Source of the DNA: Ideonella sp.
Lineage (GTDB): Bacteria > Pseudomonadota > Gammaproteobacteria > Burkholderiales > Burkholderiaceae_C
Assembly (NCBI GenBank): GCA_016721465.1
Contig: JADKIA010000008.1
Location: 1 to 64,000 of the forward strand
Reading direction: 5' to 3'
Length of the DNA stretch: 64,000 nucleotides
Shown: one piece after another, positions 45,440 to 55,087 of the stretch
Position numbering within the stretch: position 1 is the stretch's first letter
How the letters are laid out: each line of letters begins with the position of its first letter
Position numbers and translations under genes: made by a program
The notes under the pieces: model-generated
The model's input: only the letters and a program-made list of their open reading frames with translations
What the model was told of the DNA's origin: nothing
Database searches by the model: none

Positions 45440-47455
45440 TCACTCGCGCCGGGCGCGCTCGCGCGCCAGCGCGATGAACCAGTCCACGCAGGCGGCGTTG
45501 GCCATCGCGTCGCGCTTCATCACGGCATCGGGGTCGGCGCCCATCAGCAGCTTTTTCACCGGCAGCTCCATCTTCTTGCCGGACAAGGTGCGGGGCACCG
45601 CGCTGACCTGGAACACGTCGTTGGGCACGTGCCGCGGCGACAGGGCCTGACGCACGGCCTGCTTGATGCGCGCGCTCATGGCCTCGTCCAGCACCAGGCC
45701 TTCGCGCAGCACCACGAACAGCGGCATCCAGGATTCGCGGCCCAGGTATTCGAGATCGACCACCAGACAGTCCAGCACTTCGGGCAGGGCCTCCACCGCA
45801 CGGTAGAGCTCGGAGGTGCCCATGCGCACGCCGTGGCGGTTGATGGTGGCATCGCTGCGGCCATAGATGATGGCGCCCCCGCGCGGGGTGATGCGGATCC
45901 AGTCGCCATGGCGCCAGATGCCGGGGTAGACGTCGAAGTAGCTCTCGTGCAGGCGCGAGCCGTCGTGGTCGCCCCACAGGCGCAACGGCATCGACGGCAT
46001 CGGTTTCACGCAGACGAGTTCGCCCACTTCGTCCGTCAGCGATCGACCCTGCTCGTCCCAGGCCTCCACCGCCGCCCCGAGGCAGCGGCACTGCATCTCG
46101 CCCGCCACGGTGGGCAGCGTGGGCAGGCCGGCGATGAAGGCCCCGGCGAAGTCGGTGCCGCCGCTCATCGGGGTGAGCCAGATGTCGTGGCCGTCCACCT
46201 GGGGGCAGTGGTCCCACACCCAGCGGTAGCACTCGTCGGCCAGCGGCGAGCCGGTGGAGCCGATGGCGCGCAGGCGTGACAGGTCGGCCACCTGCATGGG
46301 CTGCACATCGGCCTTGAGGCAGGAGGCGTAGAAGGCCGCGCCGGCCCCGAAGAACGTGGCGCCGCTCAGGCCCACGAAGCGCCACAGCGTGGACCAGTCC
46401 GCCGCCTTGGCCGCGCCCGATCCCGCACCGGCCGGGTTGCCGTCGAACAGGCAGATCGTGGTGCCACCCAGCAGCGCACCAATCTGGCTGTTCCACATGA
46501 TCCAGCCCGTGCTGCTGAACCAGTGGTAGCGATCGCCGGTGAGCAGGGTGGGGCCGAGGTTGTTGTGCAGGGTGCCGAGCTTCAGGCATTCGAGCACCAC
46601 GCCGCCATGCCCGTGCACGATGGGCTTGGGCAGGCCGGTGGTGCCGCTGGAGTACACCACCCACAGCGGGTGGTCGAAAGGCAGCCATTCGGGTTCGACA
46701 CGATCGCTGCCTTGCAGCAGGGCAGCCAGGTCATGCGCCTGACGCTCAACGTGGGCGTACTGTTGCGGCTGGCTTGCGGCGTCCAGCAGGCGCCACAGTG
46801 CCACGTGCTTCACGCTGGGCAGGCCCGCCAGCAGCTCGCGCAGCAACGCCTGACGGTCGTGCGCCTGGCCGGCCCAGCGGTAGCCGTCGCAGGCCACCAG
46901 CACCTTGGGCTCGATCTGGCGGAAGCGATCGAGCACGGCCACCGGGCCCATGTCGGGCGAGCAGATGGACCAGATCGCGCCCAGGCTGGCCGCCGCGAGA
47001 AACACCACCGCCGTCTCGGGCCGATTCGGCAGCACGGCGCAGACACGGTCACCGCGCCCCACGCCCATGCGGCGCAGCGCGGCGGCCATTGCGCCCACCT
47101 GGCGCTTCAGCTCGGGCCAGCTCAGCTCGCCCAGCTGGCCCTGCGCCAGCTGGGTCTCGTCCGCCCACACGATGGCCGGGTGCCCGGCCGCGTGCAGCGC
47201 GTCGGCATGGCGCAGCACCTGCTGCGCGTAGTTGAGCTGGGTGCCCTCGAACCAGCGCGCGCCCGGCATGTGCGCATCGGCCAGCACACGGCCCACGGGC
47301 GTGGGCGACTGGATGTCGAAGAAATCCCAGATCGAGCGCCAGAAGCCCTCCAGGTCGTCGACCGACCAGCGCCACAGCGCGTCGTAGCTGTCGAATTGCA
47401 GGCCGCGCTGCTCACGCAGCCAGGTCTGGTAGCGGGTGATCTGCGCTTCGATCAC
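45440..47455 (-). CDS. Acetoacetyl-CoA synthetase (acetoacetate-CoA ligase)
   Basis: A 671-residue ANL-superfamily enzyme that activates acetoacetate with ATP and CoA, salvaging ketone bodies and PHB-derived acetoacetate. The AMP-binding P-loop is VYSSGTTGLPKPIVHGHGG; the adenylation core has TDFAGAF and the hinge GRSDATINRHGVRMG. The catalytic lysine is in SGKKMELPVKKLLMG. The N-terminal domain (LWRWSVDDLEGFWRSIWDFF) is family-specific. Start at GTG 47455 overlaps the upstream binding-protein stop by 4 bp (GTGA). That makes it the last gene of a three-gene unit with two peptide-binding proteins. Confidence 0.9.
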   Translation of the reverse strand: MIEAQITRYQTWLREQRGLQFDSYDALWRWSVDDLEGFWRSIWDFFDIQSPTPVGRVLADAHMPGARWFEGTQLNYAQQVLRHADALHAAGHPAIVWADETQLAQGQLGELSWPELKRQVGAMAAALRRMGVGRGDRVCAVLPNRPETAVVFLAAASLGAIWSICSPDMGPVAVLDRFRQIEPKVLVACDGYRWAGQAHDRQALLRELLAGLPSVKHVALWRLLDAASQPQQYAHVERQAHDLAALLQGSDRVEPEWLPFDHPLWVVYSSGTTGLPKPIVHGHGGVVLECLKLGTLHNNLGPTLLTGDRYHWFSSTGWIMWNSQIGALLGGTTICLFDGNPAGAGSGAAKAADWSTLWRFVGLSGATFFGAGAAFYASCLKADVQPMQVADLSRLRAIGSTGSPLADECYRWVWDHCPQVDGHDIWLTPMSGGTDFAGAFIAGLPTLPTVAGEMQCRCLGAAVEAWDEQGRSLTDEVGELVCVKPMPSMPLRLWGDHDGSRLHESYFDVYPGIWRHGDWIRITPRGGAIIYGRSDATINRHGVRMGTSELYRAVEALPEVLDCLVVDLEYLGRESWMPLFVVLREGLVLDEAMSARIKQAVRQALSPRHVPNDVFQVSAVPRTLSGKKMELPVKKLLMGADPDAVMKRDAMANAACVDWFIALARERARRE

Positions 47456-49302
47456 GATCGGGGACGCTTGCTGTTGTCGATGTCGATCAGATGCCACCAG
47501 CGGTGCCAGAACAGCCCGCGCCGGTAACCCAGCAGCCAGGGTTGGGTCAGGTCGTTGTAGAAGCGGTGCACATGGTGGCGGTAGGGCGCATAGGCCAGTG
47601 CGATGCGCTTGGCCTCGAGAAACAGGGCGTCACGCTCGGGGCCGTTGGGCAACATGGACATGCGCTCGAAGATCGCGTCGAATCGATCGTTGCGAAACCG
47701 GGCCAGGTTGCCGCTGCCCACGGCCGGCCCATAGAAATACTGCAGTGCGCTCTGGCCATCGAGCTGAGAGGCCGACGAGCCCAGCACCCACACCTGGAAC
47801 TTGCCGGCGTACGCCGCCTTGAGGTTCTGCGGCCACTGCGCCACCTCGAACTCCACGCGGATGCCCACCGCCTTCATGCTCTTCTGCCAGTGGGCATCGA
47901 GCTCGCGCTGCAGCGCATCGGCATGGGTGCGGCGCACCAGCTTCAGCGGCTGCCCGTCCGGCAGCTCGCGCCAGCCGTCGCCATCGCGGTCGATGTAGCC
48001 GTACATGTCCAGCAAGGCCTTGGCCCTGGCGGGGTCGTACACCGTGGTGTCCGACTTGAAATTGGGGTCGTAGCCGGTGGTGTGCGGCGAGGCCATCGAT
48101 TGCGCGGGAATCGCCTGGCCGCGGCGCACCACCGCGATCTCGCCGGGCAGGTCCAGTGCCAGGCCGATGGCGCGGCGCAGCGCCACCTTCTCCGGCGTGT
48201 AGCCGCCGATCACCGGATCTTCCATGTTGTAGACCGTGAACCAACTCTCCGGGCCCACGGTGCTCACGGCCTGGACGCCACGCCGCGCCAGATTGGGGGC
48301 CACCTTGCCACCGGGCAAGGCCACCGACGTGAACTCCTCGGGCAGGCGCTCCATGAAATCATGCTGGCCGTTGAGGAAGCTGAGCCAACGCGGCTGGTTC
48401 TCCTCGATGATGGACACCACCACCTCGTCCACCATGGGCAGGCGCCGGCCCTTGAAGCGCGCCAGCAGGGCCTGGCCAGCGGCGTCACCGGGGGCCGGGT
48501 GGGCCTCGTCCTCATAGTGGCGCTCGCGGTAACCGGGGTTGCGCTCGAGCACGATTTCGGAGCTGCGGCGCCACGACTTCAGCCGGAATGCCCCGGTGCC
48601 CACCGGGTGGGCGGCGATCTGCTCGCCATAGAACTCCACCACCTCGCGGGCCACGGCGCCGAGCGATCCGGAATCCGCCAGCTCCTCGACCATGCGCGGG
48701 CGCGGAGCGACCGTGCGCAGCTGCAGGGTGTAGCGGTCCAGGGCACGCAGGCCGGGCAGCTCACGGTCGAAATCGAACGCCACGCGCTTGGCCACGGTCT
48801 CGCTGCGCTGCTCGGCCAGGCCCACCAGACCCCATTCCTGCACCGAACTCCAGCGCTGGCTCTTGATGGCCGGATCGGCCATGCGCTTGATGGCATAAAC
48901 ATAGTCCTGAGCGACCAACTCGCGCCGCGCACCCTTGAAGGCCGGGTCGTCGGCAAAGTAGATGCCGGGTTGAATGCGGATGGTGAAGGTCTTGAACTCG
49001 GCATCCGCCTCGGGCATGCCCACGGCCGTGAGCGGGCGGATGTCCGCCGGTCGCGCCAGGTGATCGTAGAAGTAGAGCGACTCGAAGATCTGCGCAGTGA
49101 CGGTGCGCGAGTACAAGTCGGTGATGCGCGCCGGATCGAAACCGGTCTCGGCCACGCGAAAAGCATAACGAAATACCTTGGCGGACCCGGCGCCGGCCGG
49201 CGAGAGGGCCGGCGCGGCGAACAGGGGGCCGGCGCCGAAGCTGGCCAGCAGGCCCGCCATGACCAGCGCGGCAGCGGCGCGGAGTGCTTGCACGGACTTC
49301 AT
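47452..49302 (-). CDS. ABC transporter family-5 substrate-binding protein (peptide/oligopeptide type), copy 1
   Basis: A 616-residue periplasmic binding protein of the SBP_bac_5 (DppA/OppA) family. Signal peptide AAALVMAGLLASFGAGPLFA, then core motifs GFDPARITDLYSRTVTAQIF, FEFYGEQIAAHPVGTGAFRL-type turn and RLPMVDEVVVSIIEENQPRW. A calcium-loop-like segment YGYIDRDGDGWRELPDG lies near residues 435-452. Family members bind peptides, opines, nickel or glutathione. Its paralogue lies 4 bp upstream, and the permeases are on the opposite strand. The ATG at 49302 gives the signal peptide. Confidence 0.88.
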   Translation of the reverse strand: MKSVQALRAAAALVMAGLLASFGAGPLFAAPALSPAGAGSAKVFRYAFRVAETGFDPARITDLYSRTVTAQIFESLYFYDHLARPADIRPLTAVGMPEADAEFKTFTIRIQPGIYFADDPAFKGARRELVAQDYVYAIKRMADPAIKSQRWSSVQEWGLVGLAEQRSETVAKRVAFDFDRELPGLRALDRYTLQLRTVAPRPRMVEELADSGSLGAVAREVVEFYGEQIAAHPVGTGAFRLKSWRRSSEIVLERNPGYRERHYEDEAHPAPGDAAGQALLARFKGRRLPMVDEVVVSIIEENQPRWLSFLNGQHDFMERLPEEFTSVALPGGKVAPNLARRGVQAVSTVGPESWFTVYNMEDPVIGGYTPEKVALRRAIGLALDLPGEIAVVRRGQAIPAQSMASPHTTGYDPNFKSDTTVYDPARAKALLDMYGYIDRDGDGWRELPDGQPLKLVRRTHADALQRELDAHWQKSMKAVGIRVEFEVAQWPQNLKAAYAGKFQVWVLGSSASQLDGQSALQYFYGPAVGSGNLARFRNDRFDAIFERMSMLPNGPERDALFLEAKRIALAYAPYRHHVHRFYNDLTQPWLLGYRRGLFWHRWWHLIDIDNSKRPRS

Positions 49303-49306
49303 CGCC

Positions 49307-51157
49307 TCAGGCCTTGGCGGGACGCCGCGTGTTGTCCACATCCACCATGTGCCACCACTCGTTCCAGAACACCGGCCGACGGTAGCCGATCACCCAGGGA
49401 TGGACCAGGTCGTTGGCGATGCGGTGCACCAGATAGCGGTTGGGCATGAAGACCGCGGCGATGCGCTTGGCCTGCAAGAACAATTGCTCGCGCTCGGGGC
49501 CGTCGGGCAGGGACAGCATGCGCTCGTACAGCGCGTCGAAGGCGGGCAGCTGAAAGCGCGAAAAGTTCTGCTGCCCGGCCTGCGGGCCGTACATGTCCTT
49601 GAGCTGGTCCTGCCCATCCGGCGAGCTGGCCGTGCCCCCCAGCATCCACATCTGCAGCGTACCCGCCTGGGCCTGCTTGTAGTGTGCGGGCCACTGCTGG
49701 GTCTCGAACTCGGTGCGGATGTTGATCTCGGCCATGCACTTGCGCCAGATGTCGTTGTAGGTGCGGTAGATCTGCCCCGGCTCGGTGGAATAGACGATCT
49801 TCAGCGGCTTGCCATCGGGCATCTCGCGGTAGCCGTCGCCATCGCGGTCGAGGTAGCCGTACATGTCCAGCAGGGCGCGAGCGCGCGCCGGGTCATAGCT
49901 GCTCATGTCGCTCTTGTAGGCGGGGTCGTAGCCGCTGGTGAAAGGCACGGTGGGCCCCTGCGCGCGAATGGCCTGGCCGCGCCGGGCCAGGCGGATCTCG
50001 CGGTCGACGTCGTAGGCCAGCGACAAGGCGCGGCGCAGCGCGATCTTCTCGGGCGCCATGCCGCCGACCACCGGGTCGTTCATGTTGAAGTACATGTAGG
50101 CCGTGTCGGCCCGCGGCACGCGGTGCAGGGCGATGCCGCGCTTGGCCAGGTGCGGTGCAAGCTTGCCATTGGGCACCGCAATCGGCGCGAACTCGGGCGG
50201 CAGCGGGCCCGAGGCGGCGACCAGGCCGTCCACCTCGCCGTTCATGAAGGACAGCCACAGCGGCTGCGTCTCCTCGATCACCGAGACCTGCACCTCGTCC
50301 ACCATGGGCAGGCGCCGGCCCTTCAGCCGGGCCAGGATGGCCTGGGCCTCGGCGTCGGCGGCGGCGGGCTCGGCCTCGTAATAGCGCTCGCGGTATTGCG
50401 GATTGCGCTCCAACACGATCTTGCTGCTGCGCACCCACTGCTTGAGGCGGAAGGGCCCGGTGCCCACCGGGTGCTCGCCGGCATTGGCCCCGTAGAACTC
50501 GATCACCTCGCGCGCCTGTGCCACGAGGTGGCCGGACTGCCCCAGCGTGATCAGAAACCGCGGGCGGGGCTGGGCCAGGGTGAAGCGCAGGGTGTTCGAA
50601 TCGAGCACCGCCAGGCCCTCGATCGGTGCGTCGTAGTCGAAGGGCTTGCGCCCCTCCAGCGCCGCGTGGCGCAGCGGCTCCAGACCAAGGATGCCCTCCT
50701 CCAGCAAACCCGTGGCGCCCTGGCTCTTGTTGGCCGGATCCACCATGCGCTTGAAGCCATAGGCCACGTCGGCGGCCACCAGCTCGCGCTTGCGGCCCTT
50801 GAAGGCCGGGTCGTCGGCAAAGAAGATGCCGCGCCGCACGCGCACGGTCCACACGCGGAAGTCGGCCGACACCTCGGGCATGCCCTCGGCCAGCAAGGGC
50901 TTGAGCCGGATCGGCCGGGCCAGGTGGTCGTAGGCGTACAGCGCCTCGAAGATGTGCGCGGTGAGCGTGGCCGAATAGATGTCGCCCGACTGCACCGGAT
51001 CCAGGCTGGTTTCGGCGCCGTAGAACGGCACGCGCAGCACCTTCCGGCCGGCATCGGCCACCGCGGCGGCCTCGGCCCGCGACCAGGGCAGCGCGGCCAG
51101 CAAGGGCCCGGCGAGCACGGTGCGGCGGCGTGGCGAGAAGCGGTCGGGCAAGGTCAT
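49307..51157 (-). CDS. ABC transporter family-5 substrate-binding protein, copy 2
   Basis: A 616-residue paralogue of the adjacent protein, equally long and similar throughout (for example RKVLRVPFYGAETSLDPVQS, EFYGANAGEHPVGTGPFRLK, RLPMVDEVQVSVIEETQPLW). It also has an aspartate-rich loop, YGYLDRDGDGYREMPDG. The N-terminus has twin arginines (RFSPRRRTVLAGPLLA) typical of Tat export. First gene of the minus-strand unit, 214 bp from the divergent permease operon. Two near-equal receptors probably share the one permease set and widen its substrate range. Confidence 0.88.
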   Translation of the reverse strand: MTLPDRFSPRRRTVLAGPLLAALPWSRAEAAAVADAGRKVLRVPFYGAETSLDPVQSGDIYSATLTAHIFEALYAYDHLARPIRLKPLLAEGMPEVSADFRVWTVRVRRGIFFADDPAFKGRKRELVAADVAYGFKRMVDPANKSQGATGLLEEGILGLEPLRHAALEGRKPFDYDAPIEGLAVLDSNTLRFTLAQPRPRFLITLGQSGHLVAQAREVIEFYGANAGEHPVGTGPFRLKQWVRSSKIVLERNPQYRERYYEAEPAAADAEAQAILARLKGRRLPMVDEVQVSVIEETQPLWLSFMNGEVDGLVAASGPLPPEFAPIAVPNGKLAPHLAKRGIALHRVPRADTAYMYFNMNDPVVGGMAPEKIALRRALSLAYDVDREIRLARRGQAIRAQGPTVPFTSGYDPAYKSDMSSYDPARARALLDMYGYLDRDGDGYREMPDGKPLKIVYSTEPGQIYRTYNDIWRKCMAEINIRTEFETQQWPAHYKQAQAGTLQMWMLGGTASSPDGQDQLKDMYGPQAGQQNFSRFQLPAFDALYERMLSLPDGPEREQLFLQAKRIAAVFMPNRYLVHRIANDLVHPWVIGYRRPVFWNEWWHMVDVDNTRRPAKA

Positions 51158-51371
51158 CGAGCGGCTGAGGTCGGGCGGCGAGCCAAGGGGGCGAGTCTAG
51201 CGGCGCGGCCCCGTGGGGCACATCGCTGAAGACCCTTCACCGCCCCGATCGGCCGCGCAGGCCCCGGGGGTTTGCCATGCCGGGGCCGGGCGCCGCGGCA
51301 CCCTACACTCGCCGCTTGACAAAATCGGGCGCGTCGCCACCAGCCAGGCGCCCTCTGGGAGTGCGACCGCG

Positions 51372-52310
51372 ATGCTCGCCTATGTGATTCGACGCCTGTG
51401 GCAGATGGTGCCCACGCTGCTGGGCGTGGTGCTGCTGGTGTTCCTGCTGTTCCACTACTTCGGCAGCGATCCGTCCGTCATCCTGGCCGGACAGAACGCC
51501 ACCGCCGAGCAGATTGCCGCGATCCGCCAGCAGCTGGGCCTGGACCAGCCGGCCTACGTGCAGTTCTGGATCTTCCTGAAGCAGATCGCCAGCTTCGACT
51601 GGGGCCGCAGCTGGGCCACCAACGAGGCGGTGAGCAGCCTGTTCCGCACGCGCATGCCGGCCACCATGACGGTGATGCTGCCCATCCTGATCCTGGACAC
51701 GCTGATCGCCGTGCCCATCGCGCTGGGCGTGGCCTATGTTCGCGGCTCGCTCACCGACCGCACGCTGATGGTGGTGACCACGGTGGCACTGTCGATCAGC
51801 TTCCTGGTCTATGTGATCGTGGGCCAGTACGTGTTCGGCTTCCAGCTCGGCTGGTTTCCGGTGCAGGGCTGGAGCGACAGCCTGGCCACCAACCTGGGCA
51901 CCTATGTGCCGCTGCCGGTGCTGCTGGCGGTGATGGTCGGCGTGAGCCCGCAGACGCGCCTGTACCGCAGCTTCTTCCTCGACGAGCTGGGCCAGGACTA
52001 CGTGCGCACCGCGCGCGCCAAGGGCCTGCGCGAGGGCTCGGTGCTGTTCAAGCACGTGCTGCGCAACGCGATGATCCCGATCCTCACCAACGTGGGGCTG
52101 GCGCTGCCGGGCATCTTCGTCGGCTCTTTCCTCATCGAGGTGTTCTTCTCCATCCCCGGCATGGGCCGCGAGGTGTTGCTGGCCGTCAATCGCAGCGACT
52201 ATCCCGTCATCCAGGCCGCCACGGTGTACCTGGCGATGCTGACCATGCTGATCAACCTGGCCACCGACCTCTTGTACACGGTCGTCGATCCCCGGGTGGT
52301 GCTCAAGTGA
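51372..52310 (+). CDS. ABC transporter permease, DppB/OppB type
   Basis: A 312-residue inner-membrane permease with six helices, the first at MLAYVIRRLWQMVPTLLGVV. Coupling loop QDYVRTARAKGLREGSVLFK precedes the last two helices. ATG at 51372. Its stop overlaps the next start (GTGA). It pairs with the next permease to form the channel for the peptide-type receptors encoded on the other strand. Confidence 0.9.
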   Translation: MLAYVIRRLWQMVPTLLGVVLLVFLLFHYFGSDPSVILAGQNATAEQIAAIRQQLGLDQPAYVQFWIFLKQIASFDWGRSWATNEAVSSLFRTRMPATMTVMLPILILDTLIAVPIALGVAYVRGSLTDRTLMVVTTVALSISFLVYVIVGQYVFGFQLGWFPVQGWSDSLATNLGTYVPLPVLLAVMVGVSPQTRLYRSFFLDELGQDYVRTARAKGLREGSVLFKHVLRNAMIPILTNVGLALPGIFVGSFLIEVFFSIPGMGREVLLAVNRSDYPVIQAATVYLAMLTMLINLATDLLYTVVDPRVVLK

Positions 52311-53353
52311 ACACCGTCGCGATGAACAGCGCCGCCGCCACGCAACGCTCAGAAGGTGTCTGGCGCATCGCGTGGCGGCGCTTTCGCAGCGACCGCGTGG
52401 GCATGATCTCGCTGCTGGTGGTGTGCGGCTTCCTGCTGCTGATTGCCGCTGCGGCCTCCGGCCTGGTGGCCACCGACTGGCAACGCGAGCGCGCGGTGCC
52501 CAATGCGCCACCGGGCTTCATGGGCCCCGCCGCGGCCGAAGCCACGAGCGTGATCGAAGGCCCGAAGGGGCCGCCCGTGGACCTGAGCGACATCGACCCG
52601 CTGGCCCCGCGCTACAAGGAATGGGCCGAGCGCGCCGCCAAGCTGCACACCACCGAGCAGGCCAAGGCCTTGACCCTGCCGCTGGGCGCCGACCACTTCG
52701 GCCGCGACGTGCTGGCCAAGGCCATCAAGGGCACCCAGGTTTCGGTGTTCGTGGGCGTGCTGGCCGCCCTGCTGGCCACGGTGATCGGCACCCTGCTGGG
52801 CGCGCTGGCAGGCTTCTTCGGCAAGCGCGTGGGCGACTTCCTGGAGTGGCTCTACAACGTGTTCACCGCCATCCCCGACATCCTGCTGATCTTCGCCTTC
52901 GCGGCGGTGCTGGGGCGCGGCGTGAGCACGGTGGTGCTGATCCTCGCACTCACCGGCTGGACGGGGCTTTATCGCCAGGTGCGCGCCGAGTTCATCAAGC
53001 ATTCGAGCCGCGAGTACGTGCGCGCTGCCGAGGCCATTGGCGCGAGCTCGACCTCACGCATGTTCCGCCACATCCTGCCCAACGTGAGCCATGTGATCCT
53101 GGTGCGCATGAGCCTGCTGGTGGTGGGCTTCATCAAGAGCGAGGTGATCCTGTCCTACCTGGGCCTGGGCGTGCCGGTGGACCAGGTGAGCTGGGGCACC
53201 ATGCTGGCCGAGGCGCAAAGCGAGCTGATCCTGGGCCACTGGTGGCAGCTGGCCACGGCCACGGTGTTCATGGCCACCTTCGTCACCGCCTTCTCGCTGA
53301 TGGCCGATGCCTGGCGTGACGCGCTGGACCCCAAACTGCGCGGAGCCGAGTAA
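52307..53353 (+). CDS. ABC transporter permease, DppC/OppC type
   Basis: A 348-residue permease with a long N-terminal periplasmic insertion (about residues 55-130) typical of the OppC branch, bounded by LGADHFGRDVLAKAIKGTQV. Coupling loop is SREYVRAAEAIGASSTSRMF. GTG at 52307 overlaps the previous stop; ATG at 52322 is the alternative. Its stop shares one base with the ATPase start (TAATG). Confidence 0.88.
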   Translation: MNTVAMNSAAATQRSEGVWRIAWRRFRSDRVGMISLLVVCGFLLLIAAAASGLVATDWQRERAVPNAPPGFMGPAAAEATSVIEGPKGPPVDLSDIDPLAPRYKEWAERAAKLHTTEQAKALTLPLGADHFGRDVLAKAIKGTQVSVFVGVLAALLATVIGTLLGALAGFFGKRVGDFLEWLYNVFTAIPDILLIFAFAAVLGRGVSTVVLILALTGWTGLYRQVRAEFIKHSSREYVRAAEAIGASSTSRMFRHILPNVSHVILVRMSLLVVGFIKSEVILSYLGLGVPVDQVSWGTMLAEAQSELILGHWWQLATATVFMATFVTAFSLMADAWRDALDPKLRGAE

Positions 53354-55044
53354 TGCTGCTGAGCATCCAGGACCTGAAGGTCTCGTTCCGCCTGGGCGAG
53401 CGCGGCGCCAAGATCCTGGCGTCGGCCGTCAAGGGCGTGAGTTTCGACATCCCCGAGAACACCACCGTCGCGCTGGTGGGTGAATCGGGCTCGGGCAAGA
53501 GCGTCACCGCGATGAGCGTGCTCAACCTGTTGCCCGACAACGCGGTGCGCGAAGGGCGCATCCTCTACCAGGGCCGCGACCTGCTGCGCTCCAGCCTGCA
53601 CGAGCTGCAGGACCTGCGCGGCCGCGAGATCGCCTGCGTGTTCCAGGACCCGATGAGCTCGCTCAACCCGGTGTTCACCGTGGGCCAGCAGCTGAGTGAG
53701 CCACTGATCCGCCACATGGGCCTCGGCCGCCGCGCCGCCATCGCGCGCGCCGAAGCACTGCTCGAGGAAGTGGGCATGCCCGAGCCCAGGCGCCGGCTGG
53801 GGGTGTACCCGCACCAGTTGTCCGGCGGGCAGCAGCAGCGCGTGATGATCGCCATGGCGCTGGCCTGCGAGCCCAAGCTGCTGATCGCCGACGAGCCCAC
53901 CACCGCGCTGGACGTGACGATCCAACGCCAGATCCTGGAGCTGCTGGCGGGCCTGAAGACGCGCAAGCAGATGAGCGTGCTGTTCATCAGCCACGACCTG
54001 GGTGTGGTGGGCGAGATCTCCGACCACGTGGTGGTGATGCGCCATGGCGTGGTGCGCGAGCAGGGCGCAGTGGCACAGATCTTCAGCCGGCCCCAGGATG
54101 CATACACGAAGGCGCTGCTGGCCTGCCGCCCCAGCCTCACCGGCACCAGCGCCCGGCTGACGGTGATCGACGAGCACATCGCCGGCCAGGACGATGCCAC
54201 CGCGGCCGCATCGACCGCCGTGATCAAGCCCAAGGACCCGGCCGCGCCGGTGGTGCTGGAAGTGAAGTCGCTGGCCAAGAGCTTCTTCCTGCGCCAGGGC
54301 GTGTTCGGCAAGCGCGAGTTCCGCGCCGTGCGCGACGTGAACTTCCAGCTGCGGCGCGGCCACACCTTGGGCGTGGTCGGCGAATCGGGCTCGGGCAAGA
54401 CCACCATGGGACTGACGCTGCTGCGCCTGCACGAGCCCACGGCCGGTGAGGTGATCTTCGATGGCCGGAATCTGCTGACGCTGAAAGACAGCGAACGACA
54501 GGCCATGCGCCGCCGCATCCAGATCGTCTTCCAGAATCCCTATGCGTCGCTGAACCCGCGCTTCACCATCGGCCAGACCCTGGTCGAGCCCATGGTCATC
54601 CACGGCATCGGCGCCGACCCGGCCGAGCGCGAGGAGCGCGCGCGCAGCCTGCTGGCCAAGGTGGGCCTGGACGCCAGCGCCATGGGCAAGTACCCGCACG
54701 AGTTCTCCGGCGGCCAGCGCCAGCGCGTGGCCATCGCACGCTGCCTCACGCTCAACCCCGAGGTGCTGGTGCTGGACGAGGCGGTGAGCGCACTCGACGT
54801 GTCGGTGCAGGCCCAGGTGCTCAACCTGCTGCGCGACCTGCAGGACGAGCTGGGCCTGGCCTATGTCTTCATCAGCCACGATCTGGCCGTGGTGCGCTTC
54901 ATCAGCGACGAGGTGCTGGTGATGAAGGACGGCGAGGTGGTCGAGCAGGCCAGTGCCGCTCAGATCATGGCCGCGCCGCAGCAGGAGTACACGCGGCGCC
55001 TGATGGGCGCCGTGCCGCGCGGCTGGCGACCGGCCGCCACCTGA
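53353..55044 (+). CDS. Fused double ABC ATPase (DppD-DppF type) of the peptide transporter
   Basis: A 563-residue protein with two complete ATPase domains. Domain 1 (about residues 1-265) has GESGSGKSVTAMSVL and LSGGQQQRVM with Walker B LLIADEPTTALDVT. Domain 2 (about 300-560) has GESGSGKTTMGLTLL, FSGGQRQRVAIA and LVLDEAVSALDVS. Usually two genes encode these; here they are joined by a Pro/Ala-rich linker near residues 275-300. It powers the permease pair encoded immediately upstream, with which it overlaps by one base. Confidence 0.9.
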   Translation: MLLSIQDLKVSFRLGERGAKILASAVKGVSFDIPENTTVALVGESGSGKSVTAMSVLNLLPDNAVREGRILYQGRDLLRSSLHELQDLRGREIACVFQDPMSSLNPVFTVGQQLSEPLIRHMGLGRRAAIARAEALLEEVGMPEPRRRLGVYPHQLSGGQQQRVMIAMALACEPKLLIADEPTTALDVTIQRQILELLAGLKTRKQMSVLFISHDLGVVGEISDHVVVMRHGVVREQGAVAQIFSRPQDAYTKALLACRPSLTGTSARLTVIDEHIAGQDDATAAASTAVIKPKDPAAPVVLEVKSLAKSFFLRQGVFGKREFRAVRDVNFQLRRGHTLGVVGESGSGKTTMGLTLLRLHEPTAGEVIFDGRNLLTLKDSERQAMRRRIQIVFQNPYASLNPRFTIGQTLVEPMVIHGIGADPAEREERARSLLAKVGLDASAMGKYPHEFSGGQRQRVAIARCLTLNPEVLVLDEAVSALDVSVQAQVLNLLRDLQDELGLAYVFISHDLAVVRFISDEVLVMKDGEVVEQASAAQIMAAPQQEYTRRLMGAVPRGWRPAAT

Positions 55045-55087
55045 CCCGCTTGCGCTTCGCCCCAACGATCCACAGGAGACCCACACC

